Positions 37,214 to 46,430 of a DNA stretch of 64,000 nt are shown here, one piece after another. Position numbers and translations under genes: made by a program. Source of the stretch: an uncultured Alteromonadaceae bacterium. Its GTDB lineage: Bacteria; Pseudomonadota; Gammaproteobacteria; Enterobacterales; Alteromonadaceae. The stretch spans positions 124,001-188,000 of the forward strand of contig CANNDC010000005.1 of the NCBI GenBank assembly GCA_947503265.1, given 5' to 3'. The first letter of the stretch is position 1. Each line of letters opens with the position of its first letter. The notes under the pieces are model-generated. The model was not told the DNA's origin. It saw only the letters and a program-made list of their open reading frames with translations, and did no database searches.

Positions 37214-39102
37214 TAACTATCTACGTCAAATTTATTTGAATTCGCCCACAATACAAAATTTAAAACTTTCCACAACAAAAATCCATAATCCCGTTGGCCA
37301 GCTTTATGAAAAGAGTGTAACATTCTGATACGATTCACATTAAAAATATTGGGATTTCTAGCGTCAAATTTTTGCAAATTATCAAATAACAACATACTAA
37401 GTGCAGTTGAAATCCAAAATCCGAAAGGTACTCCAAAGCCAGTTTTCTTGCCATAAAGTATTTCGTTAGGCACGATACCATCCAAACTTTTTTTCAATAA
37501 CCATTTTTGATGCCCATTTGGGGTTTTAATTTTGTTAGGAATGCTTTGGGCAAAGTCAATTAAATCATTGTCCAAAAATGGTACGCGTACTTCTACACTT
37601 GCAGCCATTGTTGATTTATCAACTTTTTCGAGAAATATATCTGGTAGGATTATTAATGAATCCAATAGTGCCATTTGATCACTTAATTGGGCTCCATTCA
37701 CTTCTTGTTGACATTTGATATAACGGTCAAACGGGTCAAATTGAGAAATTTTCGCTCTAAATTTCTCCGTGAAAATTTGTAAAGGTGAATTTTTTCTATC
37801 TTCGACGGTCAACAAAAGCGCCATCATCTCTGCTTCTGAGGGAGCGAGTAGAGCATTTATATATCGCTGTCTAATTTGATGACTCTTGTTTTTAGGTAAA
37901 AATGCGTTAGCAACATTTGCCATTCGAGCAAAGAAACGCATCTTATTGATATTACCTAAGGTATTGTATCTTTTATATCCACCATACAACTCGTCTCCAC
38001 CATCACCTTGAAGCACAACCTTGGTTTTATGTTTAACACTATCGCATAATAAATATAGCGGAATATTTGCAGCATCTGAAAATGGGTGGTCGTGATGATA
38101 GACCATTTTTTCTACCACATCTGCTACATCAAAGCCCGATATGCGTAACTCATGATGTTCAGTGTTAAATCTATTAGCAAGTGCTTTAGCTTTAGGAAGC
38201 TCATTAACTCCCTTGTCAAAATCAAAACCTACGGAGAAAGTCGAAAGTCTTCGACCATAATTTCTAGATGCGAAAGCTGTAATAGCGCTAGAGTCTATTC
38301 CACCTGATAAAAAAACACCAACAGGCACATCGCTTACTAATTGGCGCGAGACTGCTTGCTCTAAAAGTTGAGCATTTTTAGCAATTAATTTTTCGATTGC
38401 ACAAGATTTGTGTAAAGGTAAAGAAGGCTTCCAGTAACAAAATGTTTTCGTTTGCAATGAGGTTATGTCAACTTCCATATAATTTCCCGGAGGAAGTTTC
38501 TCTACTCCTTTATATAAAGTTTCTCTTCCAAGCGGACTCCCATAGTAAAGCCACTCGTGAATCTTCGATTTGTTTAAGCTTACTGCACTATTTTTTGATA
38601 AGGTTTTAATTGCTTTTATTTCTGAAGAGAAAAAAATTCCCTCTTCACTTTTATCGATATATAAAGGTTTAATCCCGGTTCTATCACGAACTAACCATAA
38701 CTTTTTTTCGCAAGTATCAAATATTGCAAACGAAAACATACCGTTAAATTCGCTTACTATTCTCGGGCCAAAACGTTCAAAAAGTTCCAACAGTACCTCA
38801 GTATCAGAACTAGACCTTAAATTATTGAGCTTATATTTGTTAGCTAATTCTCTAAAATTGTATACTTCCCCGTTGTAACTAATTACAAATCTCTTGCTTT
38901 CACTTACCATAGGCTGATGACCTAAGCCAGATAAATCAAGAATACTTAATCGCACGTGTCCTAATAACAAATTGTCAAAGGCTAGTTCACCTCGCGAGTC
39001 AGGACCTCGGTGAGAAATACTAGTTAAAGCGGTAGTAAAATTTTCTATAATTTTTGTAGAGTCTACGTTTGGTCGTAAAATCGCGCCAACTACACCACAC
39101 AT
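37213..39102 (-). CDS. Asparagine synthetase (glutamine-hydrolysing)-like enzyme
   Basis: The 629-aa protein has the class II glutaminase start MCGVVGAI (catalytic Cys2), SHRGPDSRGEL, and a synthetase domain with GVFLSGGIDSSAITA (PP-loop, about residue 263). In polysaccharide loci such AsnB homologues (WbpS-type) usually amidate uronic acids or other carboxyl groups on the glycan. That would fit the UDP-glucuronate made by Ugd. The donor is glutamine, and the acceptor here is inferred only from context. Confidence 0.9.
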   Translation of the reverse strand: MCGVVGAILRPNVDSTKIIENFTTALTSISHRGPDSRGELAFDNLLLGHVRLSILDLSGLGHQPMVSESKRFVISYNGEVYNFRELANKYKLNNLRSSSDTEVLLELFERFGPRIVSEFNGMFSFAIFDTCEKKLWLVRDRTGIKPLYIDKSEEGIFFSSEIKAIKTLSKNSAVSLNKSKIHEWLYYGSPLGRETLYKGVEKLPPGNYMEVDITSLQTKTFCYWKPSLPLHKSCAIEKLIAKNAQLLEQAVSRQLVSDVPVGVFLSGGIDSSAITAFASRNYGRRLSTFSVGFDFDKGVNELPKAKALANRFNTEHHELRISGFDVADVVEKMVYHHDHPFSDAANIPLYLLCDSVKHKTKVVLQGDGGDELYGGYKRYNTLGNINKMRFFARMANVANAFLPKNKSHQIRQRYINALLAPSEAEMMALLLTVEDRKNSPLQIFTEKFRAKISQFDPFDRYIKCQQEVNGAQLSDQMALLDSLIILPDIFLEKVDKSTMAASVEVRVPFLDNDLIDFAQSIPNKIKTPNGHQKWLLKKSLDGIVPNEILYGKKTGFGVPFGFWISTALSMLLFDNLQKFDARNPNIFNVNRIRMLHSFHKAGQRDYGFLLWKVLNFVLWANSNKFDVDS

Positions 39103-39644
39103 TAATCAATTCCCAATAATTTTTTATGTCTTGCGATGTCAATATCACTAAATCGTTGGCTTATTTTTTCTGCTGGAACACCACCGACAATGCTATACGC
39201 CTCAACAGACTTTATAACCACACTACCAGCAGCCACAACCGCGCCTTGGCCAATAGTCACACCCTTTAAAATTGTTACATTACAGCCAACCCACACGTCA
39301 TCTTCAATTATCACTGGGAGATCATTTTCTGGCAATTTTACTTTCACATCAAACATATATTTACCCACCACACTAATATTATGATCTCCGCCCATAATCG
39401 TGACATTGGGTCCAAACATTATTTTATTGCCCAAATTAATAGAGCTCTCGCTGGCACTAAATTTAGCTCCCGGGCCAATATAAACATCATTTCCTACAGA
39501 TATAGTGTTAAAAGAAAACAAATCATTTGGGTCAAATATAAAATTACTTCCAACTTGCTTGAATAGACACCTTCGTTGGATCATTTTCAATCTTTTTATT
39601 GCTTTAGCACAAAATATGAAAAATACAGTCAGCCTAATTAACAT
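39102..39644 (-). CDS. Hexapeptide-repeat acyltransferase (O-acetyltransferase-like)
   Basis: A 180-aa left-handed beta-helix protein, with hexapeptide repeats from about residue 45 (NTISVGNDVYIGPGAKFSA) to 165 and a catalytic-type His in MGGDHNIS. The C-terminal block DDVWVGCNVTILKGVTIGQG is the maltose O-acetyltransferase-type signature. A short hydrophobic N-terminus is present. It probably acetylates a hydroxyl on a repeat-unit sugar. It overlaps the Wzy gene by 11 bp. Confidence 0.88.
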   Translation of the reverse strand: MLIRLTVFFIFCAKAIKRLKMIQRRCLFKQVGSNFIFDPNDLFSFNTISVGNDVYIGPGAKFSASESSINLGNKIMFGPNVTIMGGDHNISVVGKYMFDVKVKLPENDLPVIIEDDVWVGCNVTILKGVTIGQGAVVAAGSVVIKSVEAYSIVGGVPAEKISQRFSDIDIARHKKLLGID

Positions 39645-40947
39645 ATTGCCTCCTTATGACCATACTCATATTATTCATTTTATTGTTAGTAAAATAGACT
39701 AAAAATACTGCAAACATGCATATCTGAAAAGTGTGTTTCGTAAATATTAATATCTCTTTACTGTTAAAGAACAATGTAAGGAAAAGGAACATCAATGGTA
39801 AACTTTTATGTACTATACTTACGTTCCTTAATTTCAGTATTGTATATATGGAAAATATGTAAAAACCATAGTGAAATATCGAACCTAACAATCCATAACC
39901 CCAGACAAGTCTGAAATACCCGATATCTGTTAAAATTCCATAGAGAGTATTGTTATTAAGGTAGCTCGCTTTACCGAAAATTAAGTGCATCGCATCATCA
40001 GGTAAAATAAACATATTGCTTAAAACTGTTAATGTATTCACTTTAAGTCCTTGACCTTCACCATAGCCAATAAAGGTATCAAATATTCTATTAAAAACGG
40101 ACATGAACATTGGGTTTTCTGCAAGTATGTCGAAAAGTAAATAAAATAATAGGCTGAGGCTAAGAGCTACCCCTGCAAAAGCGAAGAGAAAATTTTTAAT
40201 CGCTTTTCCCCCAGCCCCTAAAAAATTAAGATAAAGGAAATAAATTGGGCAAAAAAAGAATGCAGTCAATAATCCGCTTCTACCAGAAAGAAAGATAGAA
40301 GCCAAAATAAATTGACACGATAGAAATACAAACAATTTAAATTTTAAGCTTCCTGCAGTAACAAACAGATATACACCCAAAATCAGACCGAAGCTTTGTG
40401 CTATAGACAGTTGAGCACCACCTGCTCCTGCTAAACCAGCTATTCTGGTGGCTTGGTAGTTTTGCACGACATATTTAGCAGTTGTAAATTGATAAACATA
40501 GTTACGCAACTCCTCATTAAAAAATTGAGAGATCATTAGAACCGCATGAATTAGTACTACCAAAAAGACAAGTTTTAAACCAAGATCAATAACTTCTCTC
40601 TCTATTCCATTGTTTACAATATATCGCGCTAAAATACTCACACCCAATATTGTTGGAAGGACTCTAATTGGACGCATAATTGCTCGCGTAGAATGCTCAA
40701 TATTTTCAACATCCAAAAATATCGCGCTTGTGAGGGCGATAAAGAAAATAAAAACAATAAAAACACATAATACATATGTAAATTTATCTAGTCCTAAACC
40801 GCCATTATTAGCGACATGCAAAACAACAATAAACACACAAATCAAGAAACTAATATCAAAAAACGCACCGAATGAGCTGTCAATCAAAGGTCCATAAACC
40901 ACACAGAAGATCACAAAGCACAGAACAATAGAATTTGTTCTAAACAT
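39634..40947 (-). CDS. wzy: O-antigen polymerase-like membrane protein (Wzy candidate)
   Basis: This 437-aa protein has about eleven hydrophobic segments and a large loop (about residues 280-340, with RIFDTFIGYGEGQGL). That is typical of Wzy polymerases and the O-antigen ligase/polymerase superfamily. It is the only such protein in the locus, and its Wzx partner is 1.7 kb away. Sequence similarity in this family is low, so the call rests on topology and context. Confidence 0.75.
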   Translation of the reverse strand: MFRTNSIVLCFVIFCVVYGPLIDSSFGAFFDISFLICVFIVVLHVANNGGLGLDKFTYVLCVFIVFIFFIALTSAIFLDVENIEHSTRAIMRPIRVLPTILGVSILARYIVNNGIEREVIDLGLKLVFLVVLIHAVLMISQFFNEELRNYVYQFTTAKYVVQNYQATRIAGLAGAGGAQLSIAQSFGLILGVYLFVTAGSLKFKLFVFLSCQFILASIFLSGRSGLLTAFFFCPIYFLYLNFLGAGGKAIKNFLFAFAGVALSLSLLFYLLFDILAENPMFMSVFNRIFDTFIGYGEGQGLKVNTLTVLSNMFILPDDAMHLIFGKASYLNNNTLYGILTDIGYFRLVWGYGLLGSIFHYGFYIFSIYTILKLRNVSIVHKSLPLMFLFLTLFFNSKEILIFTKHTFQICMFAVFLVYFTNNKMNNMSMVIRRQYVN

Positions 40948-41220
40948 TAAAATCTACCGTTTTGTTTGAGATAGAATTCGCGGTACAGCTGCGATCTACA
41001 GTTATAGATTTTTCAGTTGCATATTGCTTGTTAAAAACGGAATGTTTAAACAAATACATTTGTATTTCGAAATAAAACCTACTACTAGTTAATTCTAGAC
41101 AAAATAATAATTGGTCAACACAATTTTGCCCAGAAAAAAAATTGTTCATACTATAAAGTTACCGACTTCGAAGAAAATGGTAGCCGCAGAATCTGGAACT
41201 TTACAGCTAATCTTCTTGTA

Positions 41221-41631
41221 TCAAATTTTTGTGGTTGCCAATTTGAATTTTGCATAGTCACGATAATAATCTAGCTCATCGTACGCTTCAGATGCCAAAA
41301 CCAGACAAACAGCCCCTGAAGAGAAATTTGTGATATCTCGCCACATCATCGAACTAACATATAGTCCATAATAAGATCTATTCATGTGAAATCGTTTTTG
41401 ACTACTTCCATCATCTAAAATCACATCGAAGCTACCACTCGCCGCAATAATCAACTGCTGCAGCTTCTTGTGGCCATGAGCTCCTCTTTCCGAATCACCG
41501 GGAACATCATATAAATAGTAAACACGTTTAATGTCAAAAGGGATATGATTTTTCCCCTCTACAAACGTTAAGTTTCCTCTAGGGTCGCTTATTTTTGGCA
41601 AATCAATAAACTTACAATCATCTATAGACAT
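41221..41631 (-). CDS. dTDP-6-deoxy-hex-4-ulose 3,4-ketoisomerase, FdtA/QdtA-like
   Basis: This 136-aa cupin of the WxcM/FdtA family has SDPRGNLTFVEGKNHIPFDIKRVYYLYDVP, then ERGAHGHKKLQQLIIAASGSF with the active-site His pair. It isomerises the 4-keto sugar made by RmlB to the 3-keto sugar used for 3-amino-3,6-dideoxyhexose synthesis. FdtA (galacto) and QdtA (gluco) products cannot be separated by eye. The partner genes rmlA, rmlB, a 3-aminotransferase and an acetyltransferase are all in this locus. Confidence 0.92.
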   Translation of the reverse strand: MSIDDCKFIDLPKISDPRGNLTFVEGKNHIPFDIKRVYYLYDVPGDSERGAHGHKKLQQLIIAASGSFDVILDDGSSQKRFHMNRSYYGLYVSSMMWRDITNFSSGAVCLVLASEAYDELDYYRDYAKFKLATTKI

Positions 41632-41724
41632 TATAACCTCACTACAAACTTTCGACGCAGACTATACCTGAAAGACACGGTTACTAGTACTATAACTTTC
41701 AAAAGGTTATTGATTGAGAACATA

Positions 41725-42633
41725 TCAATTCCTTTGTCTAATTTGTTTAAATTTAGTGAGTATATACTTTATATAAAATTTGTAATTGTATGGATTCAGC
41801 TTTATCGCATCAGAAAAGTATGATGACGCCAATTTAAATTCATTTTTACTTAGGTAATAATTTCCAAATCCGTACTTTACTAAATAAGCGTACCCAAGCT
41901 GAATGGTGCTTTTGTGTTCTGGATATTGCTCCAAACAAATATTAATACAGACTTCCAAATCATCAATTGCCGGTTTTATATTGTTGGTAACATTATTGGC
42001 GTGTTTGCGGTAGAGACCTAACCATTCATCCACATAGCCGAATTCTAAATCATCTTTCAATAAATCAATGTATAATTTCCAATCAGATACTATAGGAATA
42101 CGAGGGTCAAACGCAGGATTTGGCAAATATTCAGTTTTGACAACTATTGAGGTTGCACCAAATAAAGCCCCATGCTCCAACCAAGTCGCTCTGCCGAATC
42201 CTTTTTTCGGTAATCTGTGATTGTAGTCTGATGTCACATTTGTTTCAGAGTCGCAAATTTTCAAAGCATGCCCGCACAATGCTCTGTTGTTTGATTTCAA
42301 CAACCATTCCATTTGTTTTTCTAGCTTGGTCGCGAAGATTACATCATCGCCGCCAACCATCGCAATATATTCCCCTTTGCACATGGCAATACCTCGATTG
42401 GCATTTCCTGTTATTCCAATATTCTTATTGCCGATTACTGGCACAATCTTATTAGGGTACAATTCAGCATACTGATTAATTATTTCAATATTACCATCTG
42501 TTGAGCAATCATCCGCAATGACAATTTCAGTGCTCTCATAAGTTTGTGCTAAAGCACCCTCAATCGTTTCCCTGATAAACTTTGAGTGATTGTAGGTGAA
42601 AATAATGATAGAAACGAGGGGGACATTATTCAT
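41725..42633 (-). CDS. Glycosyltransferase family 2
   Basis: A GT-A protein of about 302 aa. It starts VSIIIFTYNHSKFIRETIEGALAQ, has IVIADDCSTDGN (UDP-contacting Asp), and AMVGGDDVIFATKLEKQM (DxD-type metal motif). The C-terminal part is Tyr-rich and helical. The ATG at 42633 fits the family start better than 42663 and leaves an 8-bp overlap with wzx. It probably adds one sugar of the repeat unit. Confidence 0.9.
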   Translation of the reverse strand: MNNVPLVSIIIFTYNHSKFIRETIEGALAQTYESTEIVIADDCSTDGNIEIINQYAELYPNKIVPVIGNKNIGITGNANRGIAMCKGEYIAMVGGDDVIFATKLEKQMEWLLKSNNRALCGHALKICDSETNVTSDYNHRLPKKGFGRATWLEHGALFGATSIVVKTEYLPNPAFDPRIPIVSDWKLYIDLLKDDLEFGYVDEWLGLYRKHANNVTNNIKPAIDDLEVCINICLEQYPEHKSTIQLGYAYLVKYGFGNYYLSKNEFKLASSYFSDAIKLNPYNYKFYIKYILTKFKQIRQRN

Positions 42634-43903
42634 AATAATTTTCTTCCAAATTGATATACCCATTTCGTCTAAATAATAAAAAACAAAGTGTAACCCAATA
42701 TAATAAATAATTTACTGCATACGCTGCTGCTATGCTCTCAAATCCAAAAAAGTTGATACTGATCTTGGTTAACAATACATAAGTAATAGTGAATGTAACT
42801 TCTAATGCAATAAACGCCCTTGTTAGCGCTTTAGCGACAAAAAAGTAAGATAACAACCAACTACCAATTTTAAAAAAATCTCCGACCAATTGATAAGCGA
42901 AAATATCTCTTATAGGTAGGAAACTCTCAGTGTAAACAAGTAAGATAATAGTATCAGAAAGCAGAAATACAGAACTAAGAAAAATCAAAGTGACTGGTAG
43001 AATCAATCTATATCCTTCGATCATTTCACTTATGATGCTCGCTTTTTCTTTTAAAACCGACAGTTTCGGCAGGTAATAAATACCCAACACTGTGGTAAAC
43101 AAAGATAGATACGCAAAACTAAGTCGTATCATTGCATCCCAATACCCCGCTTCAACGACACCATAATTCTCGATGATTGAGGTTCTTACAATCAATTGCG
43201 AAATTGGTATACAACATGCTGTTACTAAAGCCATAAGAAGGTAACTAGAAAGTAATTTGGACGCTAAATACGATGATTTTCCGAAGAAGTTCTTCAACGA
43301 AAACCAATCATATTTAACACACAGAAGTAACGTAGCTAAAAAACTGACGCCTTGATAGGTAGCTAAACCTATTAAAGCTCCTTGTACGTCATAAAAATAG
43401 GCAAGAATTGCCACTAACGTGACCGAAATCAAACTTCCAAATATATTAGCAAGTGTTAAAGAAACTATTTGATTGAAACCGTTTAGGATAGCTAGACAAA
43501 TGTTATTAAAACTAAAAAATAAAAATGCCAAACTGAAATAGAAAAGTATATCTTTGTATTTGATATCACCTAAATATTTTACAGCGAGATATTCACCAAA
43601 AACTGATACTATACATATAACGATAAGTGAGGTGAATACTGCGAAAAGAATTGCGGCCTTCCATAGCTGTGTTCTTAGAGGAGTATTTTCAAGCTTAAAT
43701 TCTGCCGAATATTTAACTAAACCATTACTTAATACACTTGTTGAAAAAGCTGAGAAAAGTTGCATAAGACTCATCAACTGTCCCATAACAGCAAAACCAC
43801 TTGGCCCCAAATAAATTGCGAGAAGTTTATTCAAGCCCAACTGTGCCAACAGCTTAACCAACACGCCAATGCCACTTAAAAAACTAGTTTTAATCAACCC
43901 CAT
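42626..43903 (-). CDS. wzx: O-antigen/lipid-linked oligosaccharide flippase (Wzx)
   Basis: This 425-aa polytopic protein has about twelve to thirteen membrane helices. Its N-terminus (SGIGVLVKLLAQLGLNKLLAIYLGPSGFAVMGQLMSL) is typical of the Wzx/RfbX branch of the polysaccharide transporter (MOP) superfamily, near WzxE-type O-antigen translocases. It moves the undecaprenyl-linked repeat unit to the periplasmic face for polymerisation by Wzy. It overlaps the GT2 gene. Confidence 0.92.
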   Translation of the reverse strand: MGLIKTSFLSGIGVLVKLLAQLGLNKLLAIYLGPSGFAVMGQLMSLMQLFSAFSTSVLSNGLVKYSAEFKLENTPLRTQLWKAAILFAVFTSLIVICIVSVFGEYLAVKYLGDIKYKDILFYFSLAFLFFSFNNICLAILNGFNQIVSLTLANIFGSLISVTLVAILAYFYDVQGALIGLATYQGVSFLATLLLCVKYDWFSLKNFFGKSSYLASKLLSSYLLMALVTACCIPISQLIVRTSIIENYGVVEAGYWDAMIRLSFAYLSLFTTVLGIYYLPKLSVLKEKASIISEMIEGYRLILPVTLIFLSSVFLLSDTIILLVYTESFLPIRDIFAYQLVGDFFKIGSWLLSYFFVAKALTRAFIALEVTFTITYVLLTKISINFFGFESIAAAYAVNYLLYWVTLCFLLFRRNGYINLEENYYE

Positions 43904-43910
43904 CTAAAAA

Positions 43911-45020
43911 CTACGGTACAAAACTGTTAATGCTATTTATAATATATTCTTGCTCACCTGCCGTTAAAACATGTGAATTGGGGATACTCAGCACACGGTT
44001 ACTTAACATCTCGGCAATTGGCAGGCTGATTTGGCTGTATTCCATGTATGCAGCTTGTTTATGGGGAGGGGTTGGATAGTGGATTATGGTTTCAATTCCG
44101 CAATTTGCCAAATGATCCTTCAATGCATTTCTATATTTGGTAGTTATAACAAATAAATGCCAAACGTGCTCAAGATTATTCTTCGGAGCTTCGGGAATCT
44201 CTATATGCTCGTTTGTTATTGACTGAAGGTAGAGATCAGCTATTTTTTGCCTATTCGCAATTTCATAATGCAAATTTTTTAATTTTATCGATAAAAATGC
44301 TGCTTGCACCTCGTCGAGTCTTGAGTTTATTCCCTTGTAGTTATGAACATATTTTTTATCAGAACCATAATTGGCTATAGCTCTGATAAGCTTAGCAAGT
44401 CTTGTATTGTTGGTCGTAATCGCACCTGCATCTCCCAAAGCACCTAAATTTTTTCCTGGATAAAAGCTGAAGGACCCCGCATCACCAAAACTACCAGCTT
44501 TTTGGCCATTAATACTTGCTCCGTGAGCCTGCGCGGAATCTTCCAACACCAACATGCCTTCTTTTCTAGCGTATTCCATTATTTCCAACATCGGGCAGAG
44601 TCGCCCATACAAGTGTACTGGAATGATAACCTTCGTTTTTGAACTCACTACTTCTTGAATTGATTCTAAAGACAAATTGTTTGAGCATAAACTTGGCTCT
44701 GCAAATACAGGAACCATTCCAACTTGACTAACTGCTAATACAGTTGCAACAAAGGTATTCGAGGGTAAGATAACTTCGTCACCTGGTTTGATAAAACCTT
44801 GCTCTTTCCAAGCCATTAAAACAAGCTTGAGTCCATCTAGTCCATTAGCAACACCCACACAGTGTTCTACTCCACAATAATCAGAGAATTCTTTTTCAAA
44901 TCGACTACAGTTTTTACCATTCAGATACCAACCAGATTCTAACAAACTATCTAATGCGACTTTAAATTCGGGATGAAATGGCTTGTTGATTGAATACAAA
45001 TTTAAGAAGGGAATTTTCAT
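43911..45020 (-). CDS. DegT/DnrJ/EryC1-family sugar 3-aminotransferase, FdtB/QdtB-like
   Basis: The 369-aa PLP enzyme has GVANGLDGLKLVLMAW, VILPSNTFVATVLAV, VLEDSAQAHGA (PLP-contacting Asp) and the Schiff-base Lys in FSFYPGKNLGALGDAGA (about residue 187). Its N-terminus and GLDGL motif are those of FdtB/QdtB, which convert the 3-keto product of FdtA/QdtA to a 3-amino-3,6-dideoxy sugar. It overlaps the FemAB-like gene upstream by 4 bp. Confidence 0.93.
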   Translation of the reverse strand: MKIPFLNLYSINKPFHPEFKVALDSLLESGWYLNGKNCSRFEKEFSDYCGVEHCVGVANGLDGLKLVLMAWKEQGFIKPGDEVILPSNTFVATVLAVSQVGMVPVFAEPSLCSNNLSLESIQEVVSSKTKVIIPVHLYGRLCPMLEIMEYARKEGMLVLEDSAQAHGASINGQKAGSFGDAGSFSFYPGKNLGALGDAGAITTNNTRLAKLIRAIANYGSDKKYVHNYKGINSRLDEVQAAFLSIKLKNLHYEIANRQKIADLYLQSITNEHIEIPEAPKNNLEHVWHLFVITTKYRNALKDHLANCGIETIIHYPTPPHKQAAYMEYSQISLPIAEMLSNRVLSIPNSHVLTAGEQEYIINSINSFVP

Positions 45021-45952
45021 AATTTTTTCTCATAAAATTCATGACATATGGCTCGTGCACCAAAGCCTTCTTTTTGGGATATTAGGCCTTCGTTTAAAAA
45101 CTTACCTTGCTGCTCATTAGAAATTCCAAAATCGAAAAACCTTGACTTTGCAAATACATCTTTCACCAAATAGTCAATCAATAAGTCCAAGGCTCCTAAT
45201 TCTCTTCCCCGTTCGGTGTTAAAAAGGTATTGAGCATGTGCTACTTCTTGAGTATCGAATATAACAGCACCAGAAAGAATTTCACCTTCACTTTCACATG
45301 TAAATAACTTGATATTTTTAGGAAATTTTTTTAACAAGTATTCTATCTCTGTAACCGAATGAGTCGGTTTAACGTTATGTTTTTCATAGAGCACATTTGA
45401 AAGAATCCCCCAAAAAATCTGAGTATCTACCTCGCACTCAACACTAAGGTTACTCTGCTTTGCTTTTTTAACTAACCATTTTCTGCCTTTGGAATAGGTA
45501 ATTTGATTACTCAAATTAATACTCGATGAAACGTCGCGACGTATCAAATCGAAATCGTGCAAAAACATAGCATATAAGTCTTCATCAGAAGGGATAATGT
45601 GATAAATATGAGGCAGTCGTTTGTAGACTATTTTTGAAAATTTGTTAACTTTTGCATAATCCACAATTGCATCGAATATACTATTAACTTGGCTTTGTTT
45701 GTTACTCGATTTTGTAATTAATCCACCAAAGGTTAATCCTTGGTGTGTATATAAGACATTTTCGTTTAGGTTTGATGGTAATAAAGCTACTAGTGTGCTT
45801 TCTTTATATATTAGAAGAGAGTTGTCTGCGAACCTGTCACTATGGTACTCCATAAAATCTCGATAGAAAAAGAAGTGTCCATTCTTTGCATTCTTTACAA
45901 ACTCATCCCAGACAATTTTATCATCAATTTCATATTTTTTAACACTGAACAT
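45017..45952 (-). CDS. FemAB/GNAT-like acyltransferase
   Basis: This 311-aa protein resembles the FemAB-like branch of the GNAT superfamily found in polysaccharide clusters. The N-terminus has NGHFFFYRDFMEYHSDRF, the middle has YTHQGLTFGGLI, and the end has FDFGISNEQQGKFLNEGLISQKEGFGARA. Relatives transfer amino acids from tRNA or acyl groups. Here it may add an acyl or aminoacyl group to an amino sugar; this is inference from its position between two aminotransferase-like genes. Confidence 0.75.
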   Translation of the reverse strand: MFSVKKYEIDDKIVWDEFVKNAKNGHFFFYRDFMEYHSDRFADNSLLIYKESTLVALLPSNLNENVLYTHQGLTFGGLITKSSNKQSQVNSIFDAIVDYAKVNKFSKIVYKRLPHIYHIIPSDEDLYAMFLHDFDLIRRDVSSSINLSNQITYSKGRKWLVKKAKQSNLSVECEVDTQIFWGILSNVLYEKHNVKPTHSVTEIEYLLKKFPKNIKLFTCESEGEILSGAVIFDTQEVAHAQYLFNTERGRELGALDLLIDYLVKDVFAKSRFFDFGISNEQQGKFLNEGLISQKEGFGARAICHEFYEKKL

Positions 45953-45953
45953 T

Positions 45954-46430
45954 CTAAGACTTAATCCTTTTTAAAACTTTAGCTGGTGTTCCACCTATTA
46001 CGCTGTAATCACCGAATGACTTATTTACAAAACTGTTTGCAGCTATTACGCAACATTTGCCGATTACAACATTCGGCATTATAATTGCACCTGCGCCTAT
46101 CCAAGAGTCGCTTCCGATAATTATAGGACCCTTTTCTATTGGAAAGTACTTTTGCATTAATTGACTGGCATTAGGGCCCGAGTCAGAAATAATTGTTACA
46201 TTTTGAGCAATACTAACGTTTTCCCCAATTTCTACTTTTGCATTGTATCCATTTATCAGGCAGTTCATACCGATATAGCTACTCTTTCCAATCAATAAAA
46301 TGAATGACGAAGAACCATAGACCGAACAGTTTTTAGCAATTTTTACATTGTCTTTTATTTCAACATTATTGATTGTCGAACCGTCAGCGATACTGACGTT
46401 TTTTCCCAATCCGATGTTTTCAAATATCAT
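45954..46430 (-). CDS. Hexapeptide-repeat N-acetyltransferase candidate for the 3-amino sugar
   Basis: This 158-aa left-handed beta-helix protein has repeats such as IGKSSYIGMNCLINGYNAKVEIG and a C-terminal GSDSWIGAGAIIMPNVVIG...GGTPAKVLKRI signature. In FdtA/FdtB pathways the third enzyme (FdtC/QdtC) is a left-handed beta-helix acetyltransferase, so this gene is the better placed of the two hexapeptide proteins in the locus for that step. The assignment is contextual. It overlaps the PLP-enzyme gene by 11 bp. Confidence 0.8.
   Translation of the reverse strand: MIFENIGLGKNVSIADGSTINNVEIKDNVKIAKNCSVYGSSSFILLIGKSSYIGMNCLINGYNAKVEIGENVSIAQNVTIISDSGPNASQLMQKYFPIEKGPIIIGSDSWIGAGAIIMPNVVIGKCCVIAANSFVNKSFGDYSVIGGTPAKVLKRIKS

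Noticed and set aside
37213..39102. The AsnB homologue in the glycan locus as the housekeeping asparagine synthetase
   Set aside because: Its operon position among glycosyltransferases points to glycan amidation, and a second AsnB better fitting the housekeeping form begins at 63,887.
40940..41149. 69-codon minus-strand frame just upstream of wzy
   Set aside because: It has no ribosome site, recognisable motif or hydrophobic pattern. It lies in an AT-rich gap and overlaps the wzy start; chance is the simpler explanation.
41705..41732. Inverted repeat ATTGAT-N9-ATCAAT near the end of the GT2 gene, considered as a terminator
   Set aside because: The stem is only 6 bp, AT-rich and lacks a following T run. 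The genes on both sides appear to belong to one operon.
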